This document shows, piece by piece, positions 52,797-61,213 of a DNA stretch of 64,000 nt. The notes beneath the pieces were generated by a model. The model ran no database searches. It was given only the letters and a program-made list of their open reading frames with translations, and was not told where the DNA came from. Position 1 is the first letter of the stretch. Each line of letters starts with the position of its first letter. Source of the DNA: Hathewaya limosa (GTDB lineage: Bacteria; Bacillota; Clostridia; Clostridiales; Clostridiaceae); assembly GCF_030815255.1 (NCBI RefSeq), contig NZ_JAUSWN010000017.1:7103-71102 (forward strand), in the 5' to 3' direction. The position numbers were made by a program, and so were the translations under genes.

Positions 52797-53062
52797 CATT
52801 ATATAGAAAAATTTACAATAACTATTTTTTTGCTTTTAAAAGTTATTACTTAAGTAGAATAACAGATTTTTGGAAAATATCAAAAACATTTTTTACCATT
52901 AAATTCAAAAAATAAATCACTGGTTTAATTTAAAATATTCTTAATTTTTAAAATATTATTTATATTATAAATTTTCATATATTCGTAATGATTGTAACCT
53001 TATTTTCCCAAAATATATTTTCATAATATTAAATTAAATCATAGCTTTTTATTTTATCATAA

Positions 53063-53090
53063 TTTAACATTATTGTAATTTTAAGTTATA
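53063..53090 (+). promoter_or_regulatory. Possible promoter of the UviA/BotR-like sigma gene
   Basis: TTTAAC, 16 bases, GTTATA. The -10 equals the GTTATA recognised by clostridial toxin-type sigma factors; the -35 is near their TTTACA. Autoregulation is possible. Confidence 0.3.
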
Positions 53091-53123
53091 ATAACATTAA
53101 AAGGTTATAAAAGGAGGATTTGT

Positions 53124-53666
53124 ATGGAGGAGTTAATAAAAAGAGCAAAAGAAGGAGATCGTTTAGCTATAATTTATATTATTGAAAAATATAAACCCTT
53201 TGTTATAAAATGTGCTTCTAAATATAATGTTCCCGCATATGACTTTGAAGATTTAGTACAGCATGGCTATCTTTCCATTATTAAAGCAATACATATGTAT
53301 AAATCTAACAGTAATTCTTATAATGGATATATTCTAAATGCTATAACTTTAAATTTTAAAGCACTTCTAAAAGGGGAGATAAAACATTTTAGAGAAATGC
53401 CAGATGAAGACATAATGGAAAAAGAGGATTATTATGATTTTACCTTAGAAGATGAAATCATAGCTTATGAAGAAGTTGAAAAACTTTACAGTATATTAGA
53501 TACCTTAGAAAAATTAGAAAGAGAAATTATAAAAAGACACTATATTAATGAAGAAAGTTTTATAGACATTGCTAGTGATCTAGATATAAACTACAATAGA
53601 ACCATGTATTTAAAGAAAAGAGGTCTTTTGAAATTAAGACATAGCTTACTAGATATAAGCACCTAA
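53124..53666 (+). CDS. Sigma-70-like factor of the UviA/BotR/TcdR type
   Basis: 180 residues. Region 2 (about 5-85) contains I-I-Y-I-I-E-K-Y-K-P-F-V and D-F-E-D-L-V-Q-H-G-Y; region 4 (about 120-175) has the L-E-R-E-I-I-K-R-H-Y and the S-F-I-D-I-A-S-D-L helix-turn-helix. Length and layout match the small group-5 sigma factors that switch on toxin or bacteriocin genes in clostridia (BotR, TetR, TcdR, UviA). AAGGAGG precedes the ATG and a perfect terminator follows. Its target is not visible here; the UviB-like lysis cassette at 6.5 kb is a candidate. A plain phage-type sigma is the alternative. Confidence 0.75.
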   Translation: MEELIKRAKEGDRLAIIYIIEKYKPFVIKCASKYNVPAYDFEDLVQHGYLSIIKAIHMYKSNSNSYNGYILNAITLNFKALLKGEIKHFREMPDEDIMEKEDYYDFTLEDEIIAYEEVEKLYSILDTLEKLEREIIKRHYINEESFIDIASDLDINYNRTMYLKKRGLLKLRHSLLDIST

Positions 53667-53683
53667 ATTTAGGTGCTTTTTTT
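53657..53683 (+). terminator. Terminator of the sigma factor gene
   Basis: AAGCACCTAAA and its exact complement form a 22-bp palindrome followed by a T-run; the gene's stop codon is within it. Confidence 0.88.
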
Positions 53684-53702
53684 GTATTACAAATGTAATA
53701 CA
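53683..53702. promoter_or_regulatory. Perfect inverted repeat TGTATTACA-AA-TGTAATACA
   Basis: 9-bp arms, 2-base spacer, directly after the terminator. The same half site occurs in the inverted repeat at 55730-55775. Confidence 0.35.
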
Positions 53703-53820
53703 CTCCTTATATAATAATATTTAAAATTTATCTATAAAAAAATGATTTTTAAGAATCTTTTTTATAGATACTTTTAATAATTCCTTATAATACATTTTTG
53801 AAATTCAAATGATCAAGTTC

Positions 53821-54291
53821 TTATTTAGAATATTTCTTTAATATTGGCTTAGTAACTTGAAAAATACTAGCTCCAAATAAAACACCAGTAAGCATATAAA
53901 TGAATACATTAAAAATTATTATGGAAATATTTATCGGATAAGTAATACTACATATACTTAATATGAATCCCCAAGTAATTATTCCCTTAATAACAATATA
54001 TTTAGTCTTTATATCATTTAAAGTATATTGTTTTTTTGTCAAATTAATATAAAAATCATACTTTAATTTGCCAGCAATTAAACCTATAAAAACACACAAT
54101 ATAAGCTTTATTCCAATTAATAAACACATCTTATATAAGTTACCACTTGAACTTTTATATATAAACTCATTTAAACATGCTAATAAAAATACCTCGGGCA
54201 AGTATCTTAATATAACATTTTCTATTAGAACATATCTAAGACAGCTAATACTATTTATCTTTAATATATGCTTTTCAAAATTTTGTTCCAT
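53821..54291 (-). CDS. Hypothetical membrane protein
   Basis: 156 residues with four membrane segments (about 30-45, 56-75, 102-120, 124-146). AAGGAGG precedes the ATG. No family recognised. It faces away from the sigma factor gene's 3' end with about 150 bp between them. Confidence 0.55.
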   Translation of the reverse strand: MEQNFEKHILKINSISCLRYVLIENVILRYLPEVFLLACLNEFIYKSSSGNLYKMCLLIGIKLILCVFIGLIAGKLKYDFYINLTKKQYTLNDIKTKYIVIKGIITWGFILSICSITYPINISIIIFNVFIYMLTGVLFGASIFQVTKPILKKYSK

Positions 54292-54542
54292 AAATCCTCC
54301 TTACTATAAATATATACAGTGTTTTTCAAGAATTTTATATATTCATATTACTATTATTTTAAATAAATGTATAGAGTTATGGCAATATTCAAATTAATTT
54401 TCAACCTACTAAAAATCGCTATAAACCTAGATTTATATATATGAATGGTAACTTTTTCTTGTAATTTATTTAGTTTTTTGTATAATAAATGTAATATTAA
54501 TCAGTAAGGTATAAATATATTCACTAAAAAAGGAGGAAACTT

Positions 54543-54656
54543 ATGGATAATTTAGGTACCATACAAATAGAAACTAATCAGCTTATTTTAAGGAAATTTA
54601 AATTAACAGATTCCATGGATATGTTTAAAAATTGGGGAAGTGATACTAATGAATAA
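54543..54656 (+). pseudogene. Truncated GNAT acetyltransferase (first 37 codons)
   Basis: The start I-E-T-N-Q-L-I-L-R-K-F-K-L-T-D-S-M-D-M-F is the beginning of RimJ/RimL-type acetyltransferases, with AAGGAGG before the ATG. It stops after W-G-S-D-T-N-E, where the next gene begins. The rest has been replaced by a membrane-protein gene. Another startless fragment of unclear origin lies at about 54941-55027 (Y-N-L-L-Y-E-E-L-K-D-K-G). Confidence 0.65.
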
Positions 54657-54915
54657 AGAAATTTTTTTAAAAGTAATGTCTTATATTTTACCTATAGTTT
54701 TACTTATTGTAACCATAGTAAATTATATTTATGGACTTAGTGGGAAAGAGTTTTTATTAAATCCTTCTTTTGTTGCTATCTTTTGTATAATATTTTATTT
54801 ATTCATGAATCATCTAACAAAAGATACTTCTAAATTTGATAAAGTGAAAAAATTAAACCTACTTTCATTTCTTTTATATTCATTATTTGAACTTGTTGTA
54901 TTGATATTATCATAA
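54649..54915 (+). CDS. Small hypothetical membrane protein
   Basis: 88 residues from the ATG at 54649 (M-N-K-E-I-F-L-K-V), which follows GGGGAAG; a GTG at 54640 is part of that site. Three membrane segments (about 5-25, 36-53, 68-86). It overlaps the truncated acetyltransferase frame by 8 bp. No family recognised. Confidence 0.55.
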   Translation: MNKEIFLKVMSYILPIVLLIVTIVNYIYGLSGKEFLLNPSFVAIFCIIFYLFMNHLTKDTSKFDKVKKLNLLSFLLYSLFELVVLILS

Positions 54916-55054
54916 AAACTTTAAAATAAAGCATTATCTTTATGGAAAATTAATCTATAATTTACTTTATGAGGAGTTAAAAGATAAGGGAGAATTTAAA
55001 GTATTGCAAAATGCAGTAAACCCGTAAATACAAATGACTTTATGCTAATGTAGT

Positions 55055-55096
55055 GGACTGTCTTATAATTGGAATAGTTCTATTATAAGACAGCCC
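55055..55096. terminator. Hairpin between convergent genes
   Basis: CTGTCTTATAAT pairs perfectly with ATTATAAGACAG, extended by GG/CC. It lies just past the end of the minus-strand acetyltransferase gene. Confidence 0.6.
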
Positions 55097-55111
55097 TTGT
55101 GATTCCTAATA

Positions 55112-55693
55112 TTAAAGATCCAATTCATATAGATTACATTCATGAACTCTTTTAAACTTCCTTTTGATTTTTTCTTTATTTTCACCAGTATAATGAGCAA
55201 AACAACTACATATAAATAACTTTTCTATTTTAGTATCAATAATATCTTTACATTCATTATTTTCCATATACACATGAAGATATGATTCCTTCCATTCAAA
55301 GTTTTTATTTTTATACCAATCATTTACCCATCCATCATCTCTTGTCCACGCTTGAAGTTTTTTTATCCCTTTATGCTTTAATCTTAATACAGACTCATTT
55401 AGTAATGTAGTTGCAATTCCAAGTCGTCTATATTCAGGTAATACAGCCAAATGCCATATTACTCCACCTAACTCATCAAGCTTATAACATGCTTTCCCTT
55501 GTTCTATTTCATATTCTATGTCTATTAATCCAACTATTTTATTATCTATTTCTGCAACTAATTCAATAGAAGGATTTTCATAATGTTCTTTTTCACGTAA
55601 TACATCATCAAAATATGCACTATCCAAAAAAGATAAGACCCTACATCTTACCCATTGAAGCTCGTCCGTTTTTTTATATTCACGTATTTTCAT
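55112..55693 (-). CDS. GNAT-family N-acetyltransferase
   Basis: 193 residues. V-I-W-H-L-A-V-L-P-E-Y-R-R-L-G-I-A-T-T-L-L (about 80-100) carries the R-x-x-G-I-A acetyl-CoA loop; W-Y-K-N-K-N-F-E-W is the usual end motif. A further 50 residues with two cysteines follow. GAGGTGA precedes the ATG. Substrate unknown. Confidence 0.85.
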   Translation of the reverse strand: MKIREYKKTDELQWVRCRVLSFLDSAYFDDVLREKEHYENPSIELVAEIDNKIVGLIDIEYEIEQGKACYKLDELGGVIWHLAVLPEYRRLGIATTLLNESVLRLKHKGIKKLQAWTRDDGWVNDWYKNKNFEWKESYLHVYMENNECKDIIDTKIEKLFICSCFAHYTGENKEKIKRKFKRVHECNLYELDL

Positions 55694-55729
55694 TTTTATA
55701 TCACCTCAATTATATTAATTTAAGTCTAT

Positions 55730-55775
55730 AATGTATTACACCCATATTATAAATATAATATGGGTGTAATACATT
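55730..55775. repeat. 21-bp perfect inverted repeat
   Basis: AATGTATTACACCCATATTA with one further base and its exact complement, 4-base spacer. It lies between the DUF5673-like gene's stop and the acetyltransferase start, so it could be a terminator for the former or an operator of the latter. It carries the TGTATTACA half sites also found at 53683. Confidence 0.7.
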
Positions 55776-55781
55776 TAATAT

Positions 55782-56243
55782 TTATTTATTAAGAATTTCT
55801 AATTCTGATGTAACAGGTAAATTTTCTTTTATAACAGCAATTACTTTATCATAATCACTCTTTTTAAAATAGAAACTTTGTTCCATAAAGCCGCCAAATA
55901 ACTTAACTTTTATATTCTTTGAACTTATTACAGAAACCTTTTTAATTTCATTCCATAATATAATTTGCTTATATTTATACATTGAAACAAAACCCTTTGA
56001 AGAAATGCCTTCCTTAACACATGAACTTATGAACGTAAGAATTCCCAATGCTCCGATTATATAATGACCCCAATTCTGTGCATAAGTATACATGATCCAC
56101 CCAAGAACAATAACACTAGTTAACATAGTAAAAAGTTCAATATATCTTTTCTTCGTAGGTATTTTTAATGTTTTTATATATCTTAGCTGTTGCAGAATAA
56201 TCATAACAAGAATTATTGGAATTATAATATTAATAATTTTCAC
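55782..56243 (-). CDS. DUF5673-like membrane protein
   Basis: 153 residues. Three membrane segments (about 2-18, 36-54, 62-78) are followed by a small soluble domain with I-S-S-K-G-F-V-S, I-I-L-W-N-E-I-K-K-V and F-Y-F-K-K, reminiscent of DUF5673/PH-like domains of unknown function. GTG start after AGGAGG. Confidence 0.5.
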   Translation of the reverse strand: MKIINIIIPIILVMIILQQLRYIKTLKIPTKKRYIELFTMLTSVIVLGWIMYTYAQNWGHYIIGALGILTFISSCVKEGISSKGFVSMYKYKQIILWNEIKKVSVISSKNIKVKLFGGFMEQSFYFKKSDYDKVIAVIKENLPVTSELEILNK

Positions 56244-56295
56244 TGTATTCCTCCTATTTTATACATATAATAAACTTGTCTATTTATAATGCTTT

Positions 56296-56421
56296 CTACG
56301 AAGTAACTTTAAATCTTTCTAAATCTTTTAATCCGTCATATACTTCCTTCCTAGTAAAATTACTTTTTTCTAAATCCTCATCACTTTTATCAAGTAATGA
56401 ATTATAAAATTGAAATGTTAT
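56296..56421 (-). other. Startless coding-like fragment
   Basis: A 41-codon open stretch ends L-D-K-S-D-E-D-L-E-K-S-N-F-T-R and a K-D-L-E-R-F-K-V-T-S tail, then TAG. The composition is protein-like, but no start codon exists. Probably the tail of a lost gene. The rest of the gap 56422-56681 shows nothing. Confidence 0.3.
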
Positions 56422-56681
56422 TTATATATACTAATTACAGTAGAACATATTTTAATTACGCCCATTATAACATAGTTTGTCTAAATACAATATAATTTTT
56501 CTGAAGAATTTATTTATATAGAATTTATAAAAAAGTTATAAGTATAAGTTAAAGCTTATTTCATAATAAGGTATTTAATGTTATAATAGATTTATAAGTG
56601 GTATAAATAAACACATTTTAAAGTATGATTCACGTATATTACAAGTATAATATATATGTATTACTAATTAAGGAGGACATA

Positions 56682-57086
56682 ATGTTTAAAAAACATAATT
56701 TAGATAATTTCCAATATGCATTAATTACAATTTTTCTATTAGCCACATTACTTATTCCTATTTTATGTGTATCTAATGTTAGTTCCTATTTAACCTCAAA
56801 GTTTGCTTGGTTTTATGTTATTTTTGCATTAATTATAGTTGGATTTTTTGCTTTTATCCTAATATTTAATCTTATAAAATTTAGACATGCTATTAACTTT
56901 AAAAAAAGAACTTTGAGCTTTATTAAAGGGTTTTTTTTAATATTTATTCTTTGTTTTTTACTTAAACACTTTAAAGGAACTTGGAACTTACTAAGTAGTA
57001 TAGAGGAATCACTATTTATATCTTTAATTATGACTTTTTCAGATTTAATGATTTTTAAAGATCATATTAAAGATGAAGCTGAATAG
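56682..57086 (+). CDS. Hypothetical membrane protein
   Basis: 134 residues from the ATG at 56682 (M-F-K-K-H-N-L-D-N-F), which has an ideal AAGGAGG; an upstream in-frame ATG at 56625 has none. Four membrane segments (about 10-32, 42-64, 80-96, 108-124). No family recognised. A terminator follows. Confidence 0.6.
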   Translation: MFKKHNLDNFQYALITIFLLATLLIPILCVSNVSSYLTSKFAWFYVIFALIIVGFFAFILIFNLIKFRHAINFKKRTLSFIKGFFLIFILCFLLKHFKGTWNLLSSIEESLFISLIMTFSDLMIFKDHIKDEAE

Positions 57087-57101
57087 AAACTAAGATTAAT
57101 A

Positions 57102-57144
57102 AAAACACCTCCTTTTGTTAAACTCAAACAAAGAGAGGTGTTTT
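57102..57144 (+). terminator. Terminator
   Basis: AAAACACCTC pairs with GAGGTGTTTT across a loop of 23 bases. Confidence 0.7.
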
Positions 57145-57224
57145 AAGAACTGTAGTATAAATTTCAAATTTCAGTTATAATTTGTAATAAAGTCAAATAA
57201 TTTTTTAAAGGTGGTATATAGGCT

Positions 57225-57719
57225 ATGACGTGGAAAAAAATCAGTTTAATAATAACAGTTATATTTAGCATTTATTTAGTTGGGTGTTCCTCCATTCAAG
57301 AAAAAACTAGTTTAAATGACAACAATAAAAATCAAAATATTATGAAAAGTAAGGATTCTACAGATAATAAGGTTAATAATAAGAATTCAAAAGAAAGTAC
57401 TAGTACTATACAAAAAAGTGAATCTAATATTGTTGAAAATTCAAAAAATAAGCAAGTTGATAAAGTTAAACCACAAAAAAATAGTATTAAAGAAAATGAA
57501 ATTAACAAAAAAAATTATTCTCTTGAAATAGGTATGTCTGTTGAAACTGTAAAGAATATTTTAAAGAAAAATAATATAGAAATTCAAAATGAAATAGAAG
57601 TAACTACAACACCTAGTGACCCTTCCTTTGGAAATAGACAATTATGGACAAAAAATATGACTTTAGAGTTTGATAAAAATACTAATAAATTGTGTTCAAT
57701 TGAAAAATATCCTCAATAA
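57225..57719 (+). CDS. Lipoprotein, hypothetical
   Basis: 164 residues. A lipoprotein signal (lipobox L-V-G-C, Cys at about 21) precedes a long Asn/Lys/Ser-rich linker (25-100) and a small C-terminal domain beginning Y-S-L-E-I-G-M-S-V-E-T-V-K-N-I-L. That domain looks like the SmpA/BamE-type fold often found in Firmicute lipoproteins (G-M-S-x-x-x-V). Anchored outside the membrane. AAAGGTGG precedes the ATG. Confidence 0.7.
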   Translation: MTWKKISLIITVIFSIYLVGCSSIQEKTSLNDNNKNQNIMKSKDSTDNKVNNKNSKESTSTIQKSESNIVENSKNKQVDKVKPQKNSIKENEINKKNYSLEIGMSVETVKNILKKNNIEIQNEIEVTTTPSDPSFGNRQLWTKNMTLEFDKNTNKLCSIEKYPQ

Positions 57720-57792
57720 AACATTAATGTTAAATTTCATTTTTCAGGATAATCAAATATAACATAAAAAGGTGAGTATTATTTCACCTTCT

Positions 57793-57828
57793 GGCTGTTG
57801 ATAAACATAGTTTGTCAACAGCCTTTTT
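57793..57828 (+). terminator. Terminator of the lipoprotein gene
   Basis: GGCTGTTGATAAAC and GTTTGTCAACAGCC arms (one G-T pair), 3-base loop, TTTTT. Confidence 0.85.
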
Positions 57829-57950
57829 ACTTTTATTACAAAAATCATTTCTATTATTTTTGTAGAATATGTATTTATATTAATAAACTCTTTAGCCCAT
57901 TAGATATAACTACAAAGAGAAAATATCTACTAAAAACAAGTCCATTATAA

Positions 57951-57985
57951 AGGCGGGCCATATAAATAGGCTCGCCTAACTTTTT
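57951..57985. terminator. GC-rich hairpin downstream of the lectin gene
   Basis: AGGCGGGCC and GGCTCGCCT arms; TTTTT follows on the plus strand. Confidence 0.45.
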
Positions 57986-58018
57986 AAATTTCATAACTAT
58001 TTTAATTTTATTATAAAC

Positions 58019-58501
58019 TTATTGTCTTATAAAACTAAAACATTGATTGTCCTTACCATGAAAAGGGAAAACCTGTATATTGGCACCATTGTTAGTATTA
58101 GAACCATATAAATCTAATACCATTGGATTTATATAATCTCCTACATAATTAGCTAGTGTATAGTAGTCATTACAATTATAGTGAAGATACCATCTTTGTC
58201 CCATATCTATAGGATCATTAGTTACATAATCTGCTACAATTACATTTACTCCCGATGCTTTGTTTGTACTAATTCTAGCTAACACTTTATTTCTATATGC
58301 TACACTTCTAATTACAAAGGCTCTATTCGTAGAGTCAAATTCTACAGTCCATTTTTGATTATCTGCATTAGATTTATCCCATATTCTCACATTATATGAT
58401 CCATCATTACCATTAACATCTAAAACTTTATTATTATTCAACTTACTTGCTATTACCCATTCCCCTGTTAATAACTCTTTTATCCTTTGATTCCAGTTCA
58501 T
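58019..58501 (-). CDS. Ricin B-type beta-trefoil lectin
   Basis: 160 residues. The whole protein is one beta-trefoil: subdomain marks D-N-Q-K-W (about 46-50), G-Q-R-W (about 101-104) and D-N-Q-C-F near the end, with D-V-N-G and D-L-Y-G turns. Such domains bind galactose-type sugars. The size and the N-A-D-N-Q-K-W stretch recall the HA17 haemagglutinin of botulinum toxin complexes, but no toxin gene is nearby. There is no signal peptide, as for other clostridial toxin-complex proteins, which leave the cell by lysis or a holin. The ribosome binding site is weak and distant. Confidence 0.75.
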   Translation of the reverse strand: MNWNQRIKELLTGEWVIASKLNNNKVLDVNGNDGSYNVRIWDKSNADNQKWTVEFDSTNRAFVIRSVAYRNKVLARISTNKASGVNVIVADYVTNDPIDMGQRWYLHYNCNDYYTLANYVGDYINPMVLDLYGSNTNNGANIQVFPFHGKDNQCFSFIRQ

Positions 58502-58694
58502 CTGTTAAACTTCATCCCTTCGTTTTTATATTTAATACACTATATATACTATGAAAAACAAAAATTTTGGTGAATTTTGATTTATTATGTTTTATATTAT
58601 AAAAAGCAACCTATTCTTTGTGACTAAATATATTGATTAGTTTATTATGATATAATTTAAAATACATTAAATTAGTAAAAGGGTGGGTTTTATT

Positions 58695-59144
58695 ATGATA
58701 TGTAAAGAATGTTATAGTCCTAATCCAAGGGTAACCCCTATTTTAAAACCAAAACAATGTCTAGAAAATCATACTCAGTATATCTGTTCAACTTGTGGCA
58801 GATGTATTTGCATTGAAAAAGATCCTAAACGAAATGTTTATAGATGGAATTTTCCTTTTAAAACCCTAGAAATAGCTAAACTATATTTAAAAACAGCAGA
58901 AGTAAGTTGCAAGGATACTTGTGGAATTTATGAAATTATAGGAAAGAATAATAGGATTTCTTATAAAATATTTCATACAGAAGGGGATTTAAAGATGTAT
59001 TTATTAAAAAATAAGGACAAGTTATGTAAAAGCAATAGACCTATTTATATATCAGAAAAATACATTGAAAGCCCTAATGCTGAAATACGTAAACTAACTA
59101 AAACTGAAATAGAAGTTTATCTTACAGAACAAAAGCAAATATAA
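58695..59144 (+). CDS. Hypothetical protein with cysteine-pair zinc-ribbon-like N-terminus
   Basis: 149 residues from the ATG at 58695 (M-I-C-K-E-C-Y-S-P-N), seven bases after GGGTGGG. Two cysteine pairs (C-K-E-C and C-S-T-C-G-R-C-I-C) suggest bound zinc in the first 45 residues. The remainder is soluble and Lys-rich. No family recognised. A bidirectional terminator follows. Confidence 0.6.
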   Translation: MICKECYSPNPRVTPILKPKQCLENHTQYICSTCGRCICIEKDPKRNVYRWNFPFKTLEIAKLYLKTAEVSCKDTCGIYEIIGKNNRISYKIFHTEGDLKMYLLKNKDKLCKSNRPIYISEKYIESPNAEIRKLTKTEIEVYLTEQKQI

Positions 59145-59210
59145 CTTTTTTAATACGGTTCTGCATTTTTGCAGCATAATCATTCTAAATAACTTTGGCT
59201 ATGTTTTAAT

Positions 59211-59244
59211 AAGGACCTAAGTAATATTACTTAAGTCCTTTTAT
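59211..59244. terminator. Bidirectional terminator between convergent genes
   Basis: AAGGACCTAAGTAAT pairs with ATTACTTAAGTCCTT (one bulge), with T-rich flank. It overlaps the end of the minus-strand gene. Confidence 0.8.
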
Positions 59245-59472
59245 ATTTAATATTTTATTAAGATTTGTTGCAATAATGATTATATTCGTCATAATAAAAA
59301 ATAATATAATACCTATTCTAATTTCGCATTTATTAATATATTTAATTATTTCTTTTTTATTTGAATGTAAATCATAGTCCTTTTTATAAAAATTTTGAAA
59401 ATCTTTATGGCTAAGATACATCATAACAGCAAATAATAAATATGTAACTACTTTCATTAAATGTATGTTCAA
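59227..59472 (-). CDS. Small hypothetical membrane protein
   Basis: 81 residues with two membrane segments (about 5-20 and 52-72) separated by a charged loop. TTG start after GGAGG. No family recognised. The gap 59473-59773 shows no gene. Confidence 0.5.
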   Translation of the reverse strand: MNIHLMKVVTYLLFAVMMYLSHKDFQNFYKKDYDLHSNKKEIIKYINKCEIRIGIILFFIMTNIIIIATNLNKILNIKGLK

Positions 59473-59773
59473 TACTACTTACCTCCGTTATAAATAGTCT
59501 TAATAAATCTCTTGAACAATATTTTAGAGAATTTTTATCCTTAGCTATTCAGCAGTATAGTTCAGAATTTAAGTTACAAGTAATTTATATATAAACTCAT
59601 ATATTTATTGAAAATTCAATCAAATTATAACATATGTTAGAAAAATATGTAATTAATATTATTTATTCTGACTTTAATTTTGATTAGAACTATAATAAAT
59701 ACCACTACAATTAGATAATAAGAATAAATTTATATTTTACTAGTTTTTTATTTTTTAGAAATAAGTCTTATTT

Positions 59774-60946
59774 TTAATTAGAAATAAATGTTTCCCAAAC
59801 AATTTTACCCTTTTTATCTAGGTACATACAATGTAATTTATTTTTTTCTTCCTTTTCGCAATATAATAAGTCTTTATATTCATGGTTTATAATACGAAAC
59901 TCTGGTTTTAATATGTAATTTCCTTTTTTGTCTATAAGACCAGTTTTAATTTTTTTTGAATTCATAGAAGGATATACTACAGCAGTACCATTATAAAAAA
60001 TAGATACTGCTTCATATTGAGGTTTAACTATAAAAATACCTTTTTTATTTATATAACCCATTTTATTATTGACCTTCACGGAAGCTAATCCTTCATTAAA
60101 ATGTGGAGAATTTGCATCTTCATCTATTTTAAAATTGCATATAAAGTTTCCTGATTTATTTATAAATCCAGTTTTTTTATTTAATTTAGCAAAGGCAACA
60201 TCCTCTTTAAATCCATTAACTTTATCAAATTTAGGTTCAATTACTATTTTTCCTTTATTGTTAACAAAGCCCCATTTATTATTTTTACAAATAGCTGCCA
60301 ATCCCTCAGATGATTTATAAGTTTGGTCGAATTCAAAAGCAGTTATAGGTTTCATTTCTTTATTAATAAAAGCCCATTTTTTATTCTTATATACAGATGC
60401 TATTCCATCTGAAAAACCTTTCGCAAAATCAAAGATAAAATCACATTTAGATTTACCTGTTTTATCAATAAAACCCCATTTATTATTTTTACAAACACAT
60501 GCTAATCCTTCATTGAAGCTTAAGTCAGTAAAATCAAATTGATCTTTAATTACTAATTTTCCTGTAGTATCGATGAAACCAAATTTGTTATTTTTACGTA
60601 CTGAAGCTAAGCCCTCTTTAAAATTCCAACTGAAATCCAATCCAGGAGAGTCAGTAATAATCTTTCCTTTTGAATTAACAAAATACTGTTTTCCGTTATT
60701 AATAATTGTTCCCATGCCGTTAATAAAAGTTAAAGTATTATCATATTTACAATCTACTACTTTTTTTCCTTCCTTATCTATATAACCATATAGTATTTTA
60801 CCGTTTTTTTCTTCTGAAATAGGATATAAAATCTCTGATTCATCTTCTTTTGATGTTTTAGATGATGTAGAACTACAACCTACAAATGTACTTAATGAAA
60901 ATATTGCTACTAAAATTGCTAGAATAATGGATTGAAGTTTTTTCAT
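59774..60946 (-). CDS. WG-repeat lipoprotein, copy 1
   Basis: 390 residues. A lipoprotein signal (lipobox F-V-G-C, Cys at about 24) and Ser/Thr/Lys linker are followed by about seven WG repeats, each of the type N-N-K-W-G-F-I-D/N-K-x-G-K-x-V-I-x-x-x-F-D. WG repeats form beta-propeller-like surfaces for protein or ligand binding; function here is unknown. AAAGGGG precedes the ATG. A paralogue of the same length lies 267 bp upstream, and the first 60 residues and about 80 bp of upstream DNA are nearly identical, so the duplication included the promoter. Confidence 0.88.
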   Translation of the reverse strand: MKKLQSIILAILVAIFSLSTFVGCSSTSSKTSKEDESEILYPISEEKNGKILYGYIDKEGKKVVDCKYDNTLTFINGMGTIINNGKQYFVNSKGKIITDSPGLDFSWNFKEGLASVRKNNKFGFIDTTGKLVIKDQFDFTDLSFNEGLACVCKNNKWGFIDKTGKSKCDFIFDFAKGFSDGIASVYKNKKWAFINKEMKPITAFEFDQTYKSSEGLAAICKNNKWGFVNNKGKIVIEPKFDKVNGFKEDVAFAKLNKKTGFINKSGNFICNFKIDEDANSPHFNEGLASVKVNNKMGYINKKGIFIVKPQYEAVSIFYNGTAVVYPSMNSKKIKTGLIDKKGNYILKPEFRIINHEYKDLLYCEKEEKNKLHCMYLDKKGKIVWETFISN

Positions 60947-61213
60947 AGTATATCCCCTTTATGTTTAGTATATATTCATATTTTTTGTAATATTAAAACC
61001 ATAGCTTATTGTAAATATATTATCATTATTTTTTGATAAAAAACATAACCAAATAGCTTTAATTCTTTATTTTAATTTAGTATTATAAAATAAAAATAAT
61101 GGGCTATTTAACTTTAATAATATAAAAAATAAGACTTATAAAAATTTTAAAACAAAAACTAGTAATAAATTTATTACTAGTTTTTTACATTTAAGAATTA
61201 GTTTAGATTTACA

